Shown piece by piece: positions 54,365-64,000 of a DNA stretch of 64,000 nt. The notes below the pieces were generated by a model that had not been told where the DNA came from, did not search any database, and worked only from the letters and a program-made list of their open reading frames with translations. A program made the position numbers and the translations under genes. This DNA comes from Rhizomys pruinosus (taxonomy: Eukaryota > Chordata > Mammalia > Rodentia > Spalacidae), in assembly GCA_009823505.1 (NCBI GenBank), contig VZQC01010551.1, forward strand, positions 1,999,895-2,063,894. Reading direction: 5' to 3'. Position 1 is the stretch's first letter. Each line of letters starts with the position of its first letter.

Positions 54365-54578
54365 AAAATTTTTTTTTATTTTTATGAAAGTTTTGCCTAG
54401 ATGTTTATAAGTGTTATCATATACATGTCCAGGGAGGCCAGAAGAGGACATCACATTCCTTGAAGCTGAAGTTACAGATGATTGTTAGCCACAGTGTTGA
54501 TGCTGGGAACTGACCCTGAGTTTTCTACTAGAACAGCTTGCGCTCTTAACCACTGAGCCATCTCTCTAGCTCCTCTTC
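54365..54578 (-). mobile_element. B2 SINE, older
   Basis: gaagctgaagttacagatg core, not duplicated; head gagccatctctctagctcc. Confidence 0.8.
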
Positions 54579-54669
54579 CTTATATGTATTAAGTATAAAT
54601 TTGAGAATTGCCTCTCTGGAAGTAAAGATTAATCCTTATAGCAGGTAATTTGACATGAAACCTAAAATA

Positions 54670-54812
54670 TAGGCTGAGCCTGGTATGTGAACCTATAATT
54701 CCAGTACTCATGAGGCAAAAACAGGAGGTTTGCTACAAGTTCAAAGCCAGCTGGTCTACATAGCAAGTACTAGACCAGCTAGGAGACCCTATCTCCAGGA
54801 AAAAGCAAACAA
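54670..54812 (+). mobile_element. Old B1 SINE
   Basis: gctgagcctggtatgtgaacc ... agaccctatctccagg. Confidence 0.7.
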
Positions 54813-55160
54813 AAACCACTGAAATATGTACCTTACTATTTCATAATCTTTAGAATTAAATTCAAGTTCAACACTACACAGAAAAATCTAAGAAAATGTA
54901 TTTTAAAATAATGATGAGAGAGTAAGAAAAAAAGAGAGTGGGGCTTGAGAGGTAAACAGAAAGAAGTAAAAAGTAGGTAAGCTAGAATACAGTGATTTTT
55001 ATCTAGGTGACATAGTGTATCAAATTTATTAGTCACCTAAAATAAATACATTTGCTCAAGTAAAAAGACCTTAAATTTCCTTTATTAGTACACTTCAGAG
55101 AAACTGAACCAATAGGGTGTGAGGAGTATGGAAAGCTTTATTATAAGAAATTGGTTCATG

Positions 55161-55348
55161 CCGGGCGTGGTGGCGCGCGCCTTTATTCTAGCACTCAGGA
55201 GGCAGAGGCAGAGGCAGGCAGATCTCTATGAGTTCAAGGCCAGCCTGGTCTACAGAGTGAGTTCCAGGACAGCTGGGGCTACAGGGAGACCCTGTCTCAA
55301 AAAGATCAAAAGAAAAAGAAGGAAGGGAGGGAGGAAGGGAAGGAAAGA
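55161..55348 (+). mobile_element. B1 SINE with 16-bp TSD
   Basis: aagaaattggttcatg at 55145-55160 and 55349-55364. The tail is a GGAA-rich tract. Confidence 0.95.
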
Positions 55349-55939
55349 AAGAAATTGGTTCATGAAATTATGGAGGTTGGTAAATCCAAAATCAGTTCAT
55401 AGTTGAACCCAGATTTAGTCTGCAATAAGTTTTCTTATTGCAGACTAAAGTTGTAGTCTAAATTAATGGTTTGTGGGACAAGGTTAAAAGGGTTTGGTTT
55501 TGAGAGGGTCTCCCTCTAACTCCCACCTAGCCTGGAACTGGCTATATGGACTGGGTTAGCCTCAGTTTCAGAAGGATGTGCATGCCTCTGCCTGAGTTCT
55601 GAGGTTGCAGGGGGGGTTTGTTGGTTGATTGGTATATTTTTAAATCCTGTATTTCATATTATTTGGTTGAATAATAACTAGTATGTACAGTACTATCAGA
55701 AAAGGAAACAACACCCCTTACTAATCCAGAAACTCCTGAAACAGGACAGCCCAAGAAACTTAGTTCTGTGGAATGTGATTACATTTAATATTTATAAATT
55801 TAAATGCAATAACATAACTAATGAATGTCACCATTCAAATAAAAACTTGGTATTTAACATTCAGCAACAAAATGGTTTCATGATCAGGAATTCTGAATGG
55901 TTTTTCAACTGAAGAGATAATTTAAAAGTTTTCTTATTG

Positions 55940-56150
55940 GAGAGTAAAGGACCTATCTCCAGGATGGATCCCAGAGTAAAGGACCCGGCTCCAGTCCTGA
56001 CTACTGGAGATTGAGTTCAGGAGTCTGCAAGGTGGAAGGAAGAAGCAACTCCCACAAATTGTCCTCTGACCTCCACACGCACACTACTACACACACATGC
56101 CTACACACATGCTTACACACATGTACACACAGAGAATAAAATGTAATTTT
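55940..56150 (+). mobile_element. B2/B3-like SINE, diverged
   Basis: aaaggacccggctccag ... cacaaattgtcctctgacctcc then (CA)-rich tail. Confidence 0.6.
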
Positions 56151-56154
56151 TTTT

Positions 56155-56394
56155 AATTAATTAATTTATTTTTTTGTATGTGTATGAATGTACTGTCTGC
56201 ATGCAGGTCTGTGCACCCGTGTCGTGCAATGCCGCGGAGGTCAGAAGAGGGTCTCAGATTCCCCTGGAACTGGAGTTTTCCTGGAATTGGAGTTACAGAA
56301 GGTTCTTAGCCACCATGTGGGTGCTGGGGATCGAACCCGGGTCCTCTGCAAGAGCATCGGTGCTCTTAACCGCTAGGCTATCTCTCCAGCCCCA
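56155..56394 (-). mobile_element. B2 SINE, duplicated-core subfamily
   Basis: ggagttttcctggaattggag; full head ctaggctatctctccagccc. Confidence 0.92.
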
Positions 56395-56464
56395 AAATAT
56401 AATTTTAAAAAAATCTGAAAAAAAGAACAATCATAAACATGATCAAATTAAAAAAAGAAAGAAA

Positions 56465-57120
56465 GGCTACCAATTTTTCTAAGTTGATTTTGTATCCTGC
56501 CACTTTATTGATGATTTCTAGGAGTTTTCTGGTGGAGTTTTTGGCATCCTTTATGTAAACTATCATATCATCTGCAGAGAGGGATAATTTGACTTCCTCT
56601 TTTCAATTAGTACTCCTCTCATTTCCTTTTCTTGTCTTTTTGCTCTCTTGAGCATTTCAGGCACTATATTGAAAAGTAGTGCAGGGGAAAAAAAAGAAAA
56701 GAAAAGTAGTATAGATGGGGGTAGCCTTGCTGGGTTCCTGACTTTAAGGGGAATGTTTCTACTTTTTCCCCATTTAGGATAATACTGGCTGCAGGTTTGT
56801 TGTATATGGTTTTAATTGTGTTGAGGAATGTTCCCTCCAGTCCAATTCCTTCCAGGACTTTAAACATGAAGACATGCTGAATTTTGTCAAAGGCCTTTTC
56901 AGAATCGAGTGGGATGACTGTGTGGTTTTTGTCTTTTAGTCCATTTATGTGCTTTATGACATTTATTGATTTACGTATGTTGACCTGTCCCTGAATCTCT
57001 AATATGAATCCAGCTTGGTCATGGTGGATGATCTTTTTGATATGTGCCTGTATGCGGCTTGCAAGTATTTTGTTGAGAATTTTTGTATATATGTTCATTA
57101 ATTAAATGGGTCTATAGTTT
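56465..57120 (-). mobile_element. LINE-1 ORF2 reverse transcriptase fragment (antisense)
   Basis: The - strand reads [55 protein letters not shown] and then, after a shift, the FADD region near 56560. These are the fingers and palm of an L1 reverse transcriptase. Frameshifts and stops show it is dead. Both ends are truncated. Confidence 0.9.
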
Positions 57121-58489
57121 ATAAAAATATTTTCTTATTAAGGGGTTTGGTTTGGTGAGTAAAGACTTAATTTGTCAGTGTCAGGATTAGTCTGTACTGA
57201 AGAAGCAAGATTTTTTCTTTAAAACTTTCAAAATAGAAAGTAATGTGTTTGTCTTTTGCTGTCAGACAACTCAGGATTTATTTCCACTGCTTTAACTGCA
57301 AACAAAAAATTAATTTACAAAATGAAAATGTGTTAGTGAAAAAAAAACAAATTGAATGGCTTGCCTCCTTGGCAGCCCAGTGTTTGAGATGGAGAAAGGA
57401 GTGATTTATAGGGTCATTATGAGGAATGTGAAGAAGAGGGTAGTAACATGGTGATCAGATGGGGAAGACAGGCCAGCATTCATGCCATGTTGTTGCAGCC
57501 AACCACTTGGACTAAATGTCAGTTCTAGCCTACTAGGCTTTTTTAAAATAGTTTTGTTGCATATTTAGTTATGACAGTGATAAAGTGGGCAAGAGCCTCT
57601 TTGCTTTCTGGCCTTTTACCAGAAGAGTAAAGTTGAATAACAGAGTTCTCATCTGCCTTCTTTTTTGTTTCCTTTTGAGACATTGGTCTCCCTATGTTGC
57701 CAAAGCTGCCTCAGACTCAAAGCAGTTTGCTGGACTCGGCCTTCCAAGTACTGGAATGTTAAGCATGATATTTTGGTAAAAGTAAAATTACTTTCAAAAA
57801 AAAAAATACTTTCCCTTTAATAATAAATAAAAAATATAAAAAGTAAATTTCCATGGTTAAAAAATTAAAGCTAGAATAATCATGAATATACATTTTACTA
57901 ATAATATAACCTATACTGTTCCTTTTGATCACTGTCCTAAACTACCTGGATGTAACTAACAAAACATAAAGAATAACTTAGTTTAGTAACAAACTGATGT
58001 AGAGGATTCCTTCTAATGCTTTGGCTAAAAGACAGTAGAAGACATAAAGTTATACTATCAACAACCATAATAATAATAATTTGGGGGGTTTTTTCCCTCT
58101 TCTTTCCCAGTTGCCATCCTTTTAAATTGAGTGTTGAATCTTATTGTAGGAACAGTAGTCTTGTGGAAAGACAGAGTGGTTGAAAATGGGATACAGTGGC
58201 AGGCACTAATGGAGTGACTTTCTGTTTGGATTATTTTGTTAACGCTGTTCTGGTGATGATTACTACTTTGCTAATACTTTATTAGATTGTAGAGTCCTGA
58301 TTAAGTAGTCACTTAATGAATACTTTTTGAGATGATAACTAAAACTTAGATAACATTAGAAAACAGAGGCTATATATATAGTTCAAAGCAGGAGTACTTG
58401 CCTTTACATGTACATGGCCCTAAATTCTATCCCAAGCACCATTTAAGGGGGGAAAAAAAAAAGGATGGCTTTAAAAAAAATATTTTTCC

Positions 58490-58615
58490 TAGCCAGGCGT
58501 GGAGGCAGAGGCAGGTGGATCTCTGAATTCAACGCCAACCTGGTCTGTATAGCGAGTTCCAGGCCAGCTTAGGACACAGGGAGACCGTGTCTTAAAAGAA
58601 AAGAAAAAAAAAAAA
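58490..58615 (+). mobile_element. B1 SINE, head deleted
   Basis: gccaggcgtggaggcagagg skips the cgcacgcctttaatccc part. Confidence 0.85.
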
Positions 58616-58748
58616 TTCCATATTTACATTTTGTTTAGAAATGAATAAAGTATAAAGTATAACTACTTTAATTTTTAAATTTTTTATGTTTCAGTTATTT
58701 GCCTGCATGTATTGTATGTATGGATACCACATACAGATGGTGGACTTT

Positions 58749-58989
58749 TTTTTTTTACTTTATTTCTCTATGTGTATGAGCGCACTGTCTGCATGTAGGT
58801 TTGTGCACCTGTGTCATGCAGTGCCACGGAGGTCAGAAGAGGGTGTCGGATTCCCCTGGAACTGGAGTTCTCCTGGAATTGGAGTTACAGACGGTTCTCA
58901 GCCGCCATGTGGGTGCTGGGGATCGAACCCGGGTCCTCTGCAAGAGCAGTCAATGGCGCTCTTAACCGCTAGGCCATGTCTCCAGCCCT
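58749..58989 (-). mobile_element. B2 SINE, duplicated-core subfamily, 14-bp TSD
   Basis: agatggtggacttt at 58735-58748 and 58990-59003. It lies 186 nt before exon 7. Confidence 0.95.
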
Positions 58990-59175
58990 AGATGGTGGAC
59001 TTTGAAAGTATGGCCGTGCTCTTTTTTTTTTCCCCCCCACCACTATACAAACAAGGAGGCAGTGCACCATCTCTACCAGCCTCATGTCCAGAATTTTGAA
59101 TGTTAAGTATTTTGTTTTAGTATGAATATGTTTCATTTTAACACTTTCATTGATTCACAAATTTTTCTTTTTTAG

Positions 59176-59235
59176 GAAGATGAACAAGCAAGAACAGACT
59201 ACTTCATTCGGACACTCTTACTTGAATTCCAACAT
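59176..59235 (+). CDS. Ptpn12: Ptpn12 exon 7 (residues 165-184)
   Basis: 60 nt, phase 0 at both ends, encoding EDEQARTDYFIRTLLLEFQH. The acceptor is ctttttttag ending 59175; the donor is gtatgt at 59236. The exon supplies the strand pair leading toward the WPD loop. The last codon is cat (His184). The human protein as I remember it has Asn here, so this may be a lineage substitution at the exon edge. Retaining intron 7 would extend the frame about 35 codons before a stop. Confidence 0.96.
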
Positions 59236-59407
59236 GTATGTAGTTTCCATTACACAAAGAACAGCACTTGTGTTTTCTGCTCTTACACAATTCCCTCCCT
59301 TCCTATGTTTCTCCTCTCCCTGCCTCCCAGGCTGGTCTTGAACTTGAGAGCCTCCTGCTTGAACCTTCCAAGTGCATGATAATGGAAAAATTCAGAGTAT
59401 AATATTG

Positions 59408-59624
59408 TTTTATTTTTTATTTTATGTGTATGATGTTTTGTCTGCATGGGTGTAAGTGCTGCCATAATGTGCAGTGCCTGCATAGGTCAAAAGAAGGCAT
59501 CGGATTGCCTAGAATTGGAGTTGTGGATGATTGTTAGCCCTCATGGGGTGCTGGGAATTGAACCCAGGTCCTCTGTTAGAGCAGCCAGTGTTCTTAACCA
59601 CTGAGCTATCTCTCTAGCCACCCT
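59408..59624 (-). mobile_element. B2 SINE, older
   Basis: agaattggagttgtggatg core; head gagctatctctctagccacc. It lies 172 nt after exon 7. Confidence 0.85.
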
Positions 59625-59834
59625 CAGACTATAATGTTTATTTTGAATCTTGAACCTTATATTTACTAAATTACATAATAAATTATTATAAATTTTAATT
59701 TACTTAGAACAATTTAAATTTTCTGTGTGTAGGATAATTATTCTTTGCTGCACATAGTTTTCTAATGGTATAAGCAGACTATAACATTATTTATACATTT
59801 GTTACATTTATGAGTTGAGGGGGGTTTTTTAGTG

Positions 59835-59995
59835 TTTTATTTTTTTTTTTGGTCTTTTTGAGACAGGGTCTTCCTGTACCCCCAGCTGTCCTGGAATTCA
59901 CTCTGTAGACCAGGCTGGCCTTGAACTCACAGAGATCCTCCTGCCTCTGCCTCCCAAGTGCTGGGATTAAAAGCGTGCACTACCACGCCTGGCTA
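59835..59995 (-). mobile_element. B1 SINE
   Basis: Full length; gagtt words on both sides. Confidence 0.9.
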
Positions 59996-60039
59996 GTTGA
60001 GTTTTGTTAGAAACAAGTCATCTTGAAAGCTAAATTTTG

Positions 60040-60276
60040 GGGGCTGGAGAGATGGCCCAGCTACCAAAAGCAATGGTTACTCTTACAGAGGACCCGGGTT
60101 CCAGTCCCATCAACCACATGGTGGCTAATAGCTGTCTGTACCTCCAATTTCAGGAGAATCCAACATCCTTTTCTAAGCTCTACAGGCATTGCATGACATA
60201 GGTGCATGTATACACATGTAGGCAATAAACTCATACACATAAAATTAATAATAATAATAATAATAATAATAAATGC
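60040..60276 (+). mobile_element. B2/B3-type SINE with (TAA)n tail
   Basis: Head gggggctggagagatggccc; the tail becomes a TAA tract at 60246-60273. Confidence 0.9.
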
Positions 60277-60304
60277 CTTTTAAAAGAAACCCAAATTTTT
60301 ATTT

Positions 60305-60395
60305 AGAGGCTGGGATGTAGCTCAGTGGTAGAGCCTTTGTCTAGTGTTGTACAAGTAAGTACCAAGGTTCAATCCCCAGCACTATAAGAGATAAA
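60305..60395 (+). mobile_element. ID-type SINE
   Basis: ggctgggatgtagctcagtgg ... caatccccagcactataag; tRNA A- and B-box-like words visible. Confidence 0.8.
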
Positions 60396-60644
60396 AAATT
60401 ATGTTTTTGTTTAGATATCTGTTATTTCTACTTTAAGTTATTGACGTAACTGTTTCAGAGCCAAACAAAATGACAGTTTTCTAGGAAGAAATCAAAGACC
60501 AATCTGGAAGGACATTGAAAAATAAATGCCTGTGAGCTTTTTCTCATCTATTTTTATTAATTCAGCTTAGTCATAAAACATATCACCCTTACTAACTTTT
60601 CTATAAACCAACCCTCCCTCCCTCCCTTCTTTTGTTCCTTCATT

Positions 60645-60790
60645 CATTAGTTTTTGAGACAGGGTCTCCCTGTAGCCCCAGGTGGCCTGGAACTCACTCT
60701 GTAGACCAGACTGGCCTTGAAGTCACAGAGATCCGTCTGCCTCTGCCTCCTGAGTGCTGGTATTAAAAGCATGTACCACCACACCCGGCC
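60645..60790 (-). mobile_element. B1 SINE
   Basis: Older variant (ccccaggtggcctgg), full length. Confidence 0.9.
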
Positions 60791-60914
60791 CTACTTTCTT
60801 TATATAAGCTGACGTAGTAGCTCCTGTACTCTCCCCAACTTTACTCATCTTATATCCCTTTAGTTGAGTCATTTATTATACTTCAGTTACAAGTTTTGTT
60901 TTCTTTTTTAATTT

Positions 60915-61008
60915 TTGTTTGTTTCATGTTTTGATCTTTTTGAGACAGGGTCTCCCTGTACCTCCAGCTGGCCTGGAACTTACTATGTAGACTAGGCTGG
61001 CTTTGAAC
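60915..61008 (-). mobile_element. 5'-truncated B1
   Basis: Ends at gctggctttgaac; gttacaagtttt flanks both sides (about 60887 and 61011). Confidence 0.88.
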
Positions 61009-61797
61009 TGGTTACAAGTTTTTTATCTATTACAAAATAGCTTTTTAAATTTCTACAAGTTATCAAATACATTGATTCGCCTGACTTCATAACAGTATAT
61101 ACTGCCATCTATACTGCACATCAATGAAGATAGAGAGGATTTGAGAAGTTAAATAGCTTACCTACTTAGTAAGTAGCAGACATAGAACTTAAATATTTTG
61201 CTAAAGTCCAAGCTCTGTTATTTTTGTTAACACAGAATAATCAGTCTTGAAAGTTACTGAGGCTTCTAGAGATCTTTTACTTATATGGGCTATCACATTC
61301 AGTATTTACTATGAAATTACAATTGAGAAAACTATTAAAGACATGGATACATAAGCATATATTCCACCAGTTGTTAAATGAAAGGGCAGCTAAAGTATTA
61401 GTTTAATTCTGAAAGCACACTTTCCCTGTTTCCATCCCAGTGTCCCAAAAGGCTTGAGAGGAGACAGTCTCCCAGACTACACTTGGAGAACCACTGGTCT
61501 ACAATGAGATGGGTGGATTTGGGGTTAGACATTTCTTCTTTCTAAGTTCTTTTTTAGTATGTTCTTTTGGGGCTTCTAGCTAGAATGAATTTTTTTTTAG
61601 CTATAATGAATTCTAAAAGTGACATACCATCTACTTTTCTAATAGTGGTGATTAAAGAGTATATAGAATGTAATGGTTAAAGAGCATTTTTTTTGTATGT
61701 TAATACCACCTGGGTTAGATCCCATATTTGTTCCTTGTGTAAAACACTAGGCAAGTTCATCTTTCTGTCTTAGTTTCCTTATCTATAAACTATGGGG

Positions 61798-62020
61798 GGG
61801 GGGCTGGAGAAATGGCTTCCTGATTAAGAGCACTGGATGCTCTTGCAGAGGATCCAGGTTTAACTCCTAGTACCTACATGGCAGCTAACAACTGTCTATA
61901 ACTCCAGTTCCCCAGGGATTCAAAGCCCTCTTCTGACCTCTGTGGGTATTGAATGACACGATGCACTTAACTGCATGCAGGCAATACACATACACAAAAA
62001 AGTAAAAATAATAAAATATG
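61798..62020 (+). mobile_element. B2/B3-type SINE
   Basis: ggggctggagaaatggcttcc ... cacaaaaaagtaaaaataa. It lies 186 nt before exon 8. Confidence 0.9.
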
Positions 62021-62206
62021 ACTACTTTCCTTAAACTTGTTACATATAAAACCAGTACCATCAGTGCTGGGAAAGCAGTCAATAAGTGCAGACTGTTGTG
62101 TATTTGCTGTTTTACTTAAAAATGATAGGGAAATGAGATGCACAGCTAAAAAGTTTGCAAATGTATTTTCCTAATTACTGAATTTCTTTTTTTTTTTTAA
62201 TTGAAG

Positions 62207-62349
62207 GAATCTCGTAGGCTCTATCAGTTTCATTATGTCAACTGGCCTGACCATGATGTTCCTTCATCATTTGATTCTATTCTGGACATGATAAGCTTAA
62301 TGAGAAAATACCAAGAACATGAAGATGTACCTATTTGTATTCATTGCAG
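62207..62349 (+). CDS. Ptpn12: Ptpn12 exon 8 (residues 185-231 plus 2 nt), WPD loop and catalytic Cys
   Basis: 143 nt, entered in phase 0 and left in phase 2. It begins [20 protein letters not shown] and ends PICIHC plus ag of the next codon. Trp197-Pro198-Asp199 is the WPD loop with the general acid (Asp199 codon 62249-62251). Cys231 (tgc, 62345-62347) is the thiolate nucleophile and the last complete codon. The remainder of the signature loop is in exon 9, beyond the window. The acceptor is ttgaag ending 62206 after a T-rich tract. The donor, gtacaa at 62350, is weak: no G at +5 and no T at +6. Read-through would add about 19 residues and stop. Confidence 0.97.
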
Positions 62350-62669
62350 GTACAAAAGAATTTTCCACATATATAAAGTTCAGTGCTTTTCTTTAACTTT
62401 GTTGTGAAATAAAGTTTTAGTCTGCAATAATAAAATAATTCTGAGATTCTCCTAAACCTATTATAGTATATTTGAGACTAAGGCACTATAAATTGATGTA
62501 CTCTAATCTGGATAATAGACTATCTAAATGTTACGTTAGAATATCCCCTCCCTTGATATTATCAATGGTCAGGCACTTCTCATGAATGATAGTGACCTGA
62601 GTTTCTTTTTAATGCATATACACATACATAGAGAGGATCTTAGTGGTCTGTGACACCACTGGTCTCAAG

Positions 62670-62790
62670 ATATGTGCCAGATGCAGTTGCACATACCTGT
62701 GATTCCAGGACTAGAGAGGCTAGGCAGATCTCAAGGAGTTCAAAGCTACTCTAGGCTACATAGTAAAACTCCTGTTTCAAAAACAAATTT
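62670..62790 (+). mobile_element. Old B1 SINE
   Basis: atgcagttgcacatacctgtg ... actcctgtttcaaaaac. Confidence 0.65.
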
Positions 62791-63682
62791 AAAAGGAAAA
62801 CATTATTTTTTATGTATTAAAATGAGAACTCAAATTTTAATCTCATTTTAATCTATTGCAAATATACAGGAAAAAGATCATTATAAGATATATATCAGTT
62901 TCAGAGCTATTACCATGTAAATTGAAAAGGGATATTTTACAAGTAGTGAAAAACTCAGTGCTATTTCTATTGCAGAGGAACAAGTTTCTGTGTTTATACC
63001 ACTGCCTATTATAATTATTAAGTTATACTTTACAACCACTGAAGTCTTAGAGCAGGGGACAAGCAGTCTTAAATTTAGCTATACCTATGTCAGATTGCTC
63101 AATAGAAGTCTTTTCATTCTTTTAGATAATGTTTCGGTTCTAATTCCTGTTTTCAAAATTAGTCATTTTGACATGTAAGAAATCATGTAAACCTTTGACT
63201 TTTGAGGCAATCAATGTGACATTATTTATTCTTGTTAAGTCATTTTATATTCCAAGTATGAGATGGGGGTTAATTCTGCTAAATACTTTAACATAAAAAC
63301 TTGGGATAACTAATTGTTTTTAGTTGAACACTTTGAGCTGTTTTTATTACCTGGTTATTTTTTTTCTACTCATAAGCTGCTCAGTACTTAAGGAAATGTT
63401 CCAATTAGGAAGAAGACATCCTTAATTTTTTTTCCATATAAAGAAAATGAAGGATGAATGGTCCATAGATCACAAGTGTGTATAGAATTCTTAAATCCTT
63501 AAATATTGCCAAGCCTTTGTTCTGTGTCTTACTTGACAACCCATCTACCATAGTGGACTTCCAAGATTACTGTTTAACTCTCCTTATAGAATTCATCGTT
63601 GCTCTTTTGAGAAACCTTTAAAAAGAATGTATGGCACTGCTTGGATGATCATCAACTTTTTAAAAAAAGAAAAGTTTTCACC

Positions 63683-63830
63683 AGGCATGATGGCGCACAC
63701 CTTTAATCCCAGCACTCGGGAGGCAGAGGCAGGCAGATCTCTGAGAGTTCAAGGCCAGCCTGGTCTATATAGTGAGCTCTGGGACAGCTGGGACTAAAGG
63801 GAGACCCTGTCTCAAAAAGACAAAAAAAAA
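63683..63830 (+). mobile_element. B1 SINE
   Basis: caggcatgatggcgcacacc to ctcaaaaagac plus A's. Confidence 0.92.
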
Positions 63831-64000
63831 AAGCTTTATTTGTGTATGTTTATTAGGTTAGAGGGCAACTTGCTGGAGTTAGTTCTCTTCTACTATATGG
63901 GTCTTGCTAAATAGTCAATCTTTGCAGCAGTGACCTTACTTGCTGAGTCATCTTGTCCTTTTTTTCTTTTTCTCTTACTTTTTTTTTTTTTTTTTTTTTT

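Larger units (their letters stand above)
52903..59175 (+). other. Ptpn12: Ptpn12 intron 6 (phase 0)
   Basis: 6273 nt, the second largest complete intron here. It contains an Lx-like L1 fragment (52975-54065) with a nested B1, several B1/B2 copies, an antisense L1 ORF2 fragment (56465-57120), and an antisense B2 at 58749 with a 14-bp target-site duplication. 54065-54360, 54815-55140, 55625-55930, 57130-57640 and 57780-58370 hold nothing I recognise. Confidence 0.9.
59236..62206 (+). other. Ptpn12: Ptpn12 intron 7 (phase 0)
   Basis: 2971 nt with B2, B1, B2/B3, ID-like, B1, truncated B1 and B2/B3 insertions in that order. 59640-59820, 60395-60590 and 61020-61790 show nothing recognised. Confidence 0.9.
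62350..64000 (+). other. Ptpn12: Ptpn12 intron 8 (5' part, phase 2)
   Basis: The visible 1651 nt start at the weak gtacaa donor. It contains an old sense B1 (62670-62790), a younger sense B1 (63683-63828), an eroded antisense tRNA-type SINE (63840-63955), and runs off the window in a poly-T tract. 62800-63680 shows nothing recognised. Confidence 0.85.

Noticed and set aside
60305..60395. tRNA-like sequence with A- and B-box words
   Set aside because: It belongs to an ID-type SINE; no clover-leaf with a complete acceptor stem can be drawn.

Overview
The window is mammalian nuclear DNA from a muroid rodent. B1 (7SL-derived), B2/B3 and ID (tRNA-derived) and B4 SINEs lie on both strands throughout, together with rodent L1 elements. 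The exact species cannot be named from the sequence.

The only protein-coding gene I can support is an internal part of Ptpn12 (PTP-PEST, a cytosolic protein tyrosine phosphatase), on the + strand. Seven exons, taken to be exons 2-8, lie at 39006-39114, 46418-46494, 48778-48873, 51067-51105, 52831-52902, 59176-59235 and 62207-62349. All have AG/GT junctions. They join in one frame and encode residues 34 to 231 plus two bases of codon 232. The numbering is self-checking: Ser39, the WPD-loop Asp199 and the nucleophile Cys231 all fall where they are known for this protein. Exon 1 with its promoter lies upstream of the window. The rest of the phosphatase loop and the Pro-rich C-terminal tail lie downstream.

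The first 39 kb is intron 1 and is mostly transposon debris. It holds two related L1 copies with long 3' UTRs (about 2.1-4.35 kb and 35.6-37.2 kb, both antisense), an ancient L1 ORF2 remnant with a Prkag1 processed pseudogene inside it (16.1-18.4 kb), and a full-length but decayed sense L1 (22450-28400). That L1 sits inside an older element, which shares its insertion site with a B1. A small repeat module of uncertain class occurs at 11.9-12.4, 14.6 and 28.4 kb and ends in L1 3' UTR-like sequence.

From 39 to 64 kb the exons are separated by introns of 1.7-7.3 kb filled with SINEs, Lx-like L1 pieces and an antisense L1 reverse transcriptase fragment (56.5-57.1 kb). Intron 3 contains a perfect 62-bp palindrome. 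I found no bacterial-type system, CRISPR array, functional RNA gene or intact transposon ORF. The unusual content is structural: nested insertions with readable target-site duplications, two strong inverted repeats, a B2 subfamily with an internal duplication, and a weak splice donor directly after the catalytic cysteine codon.
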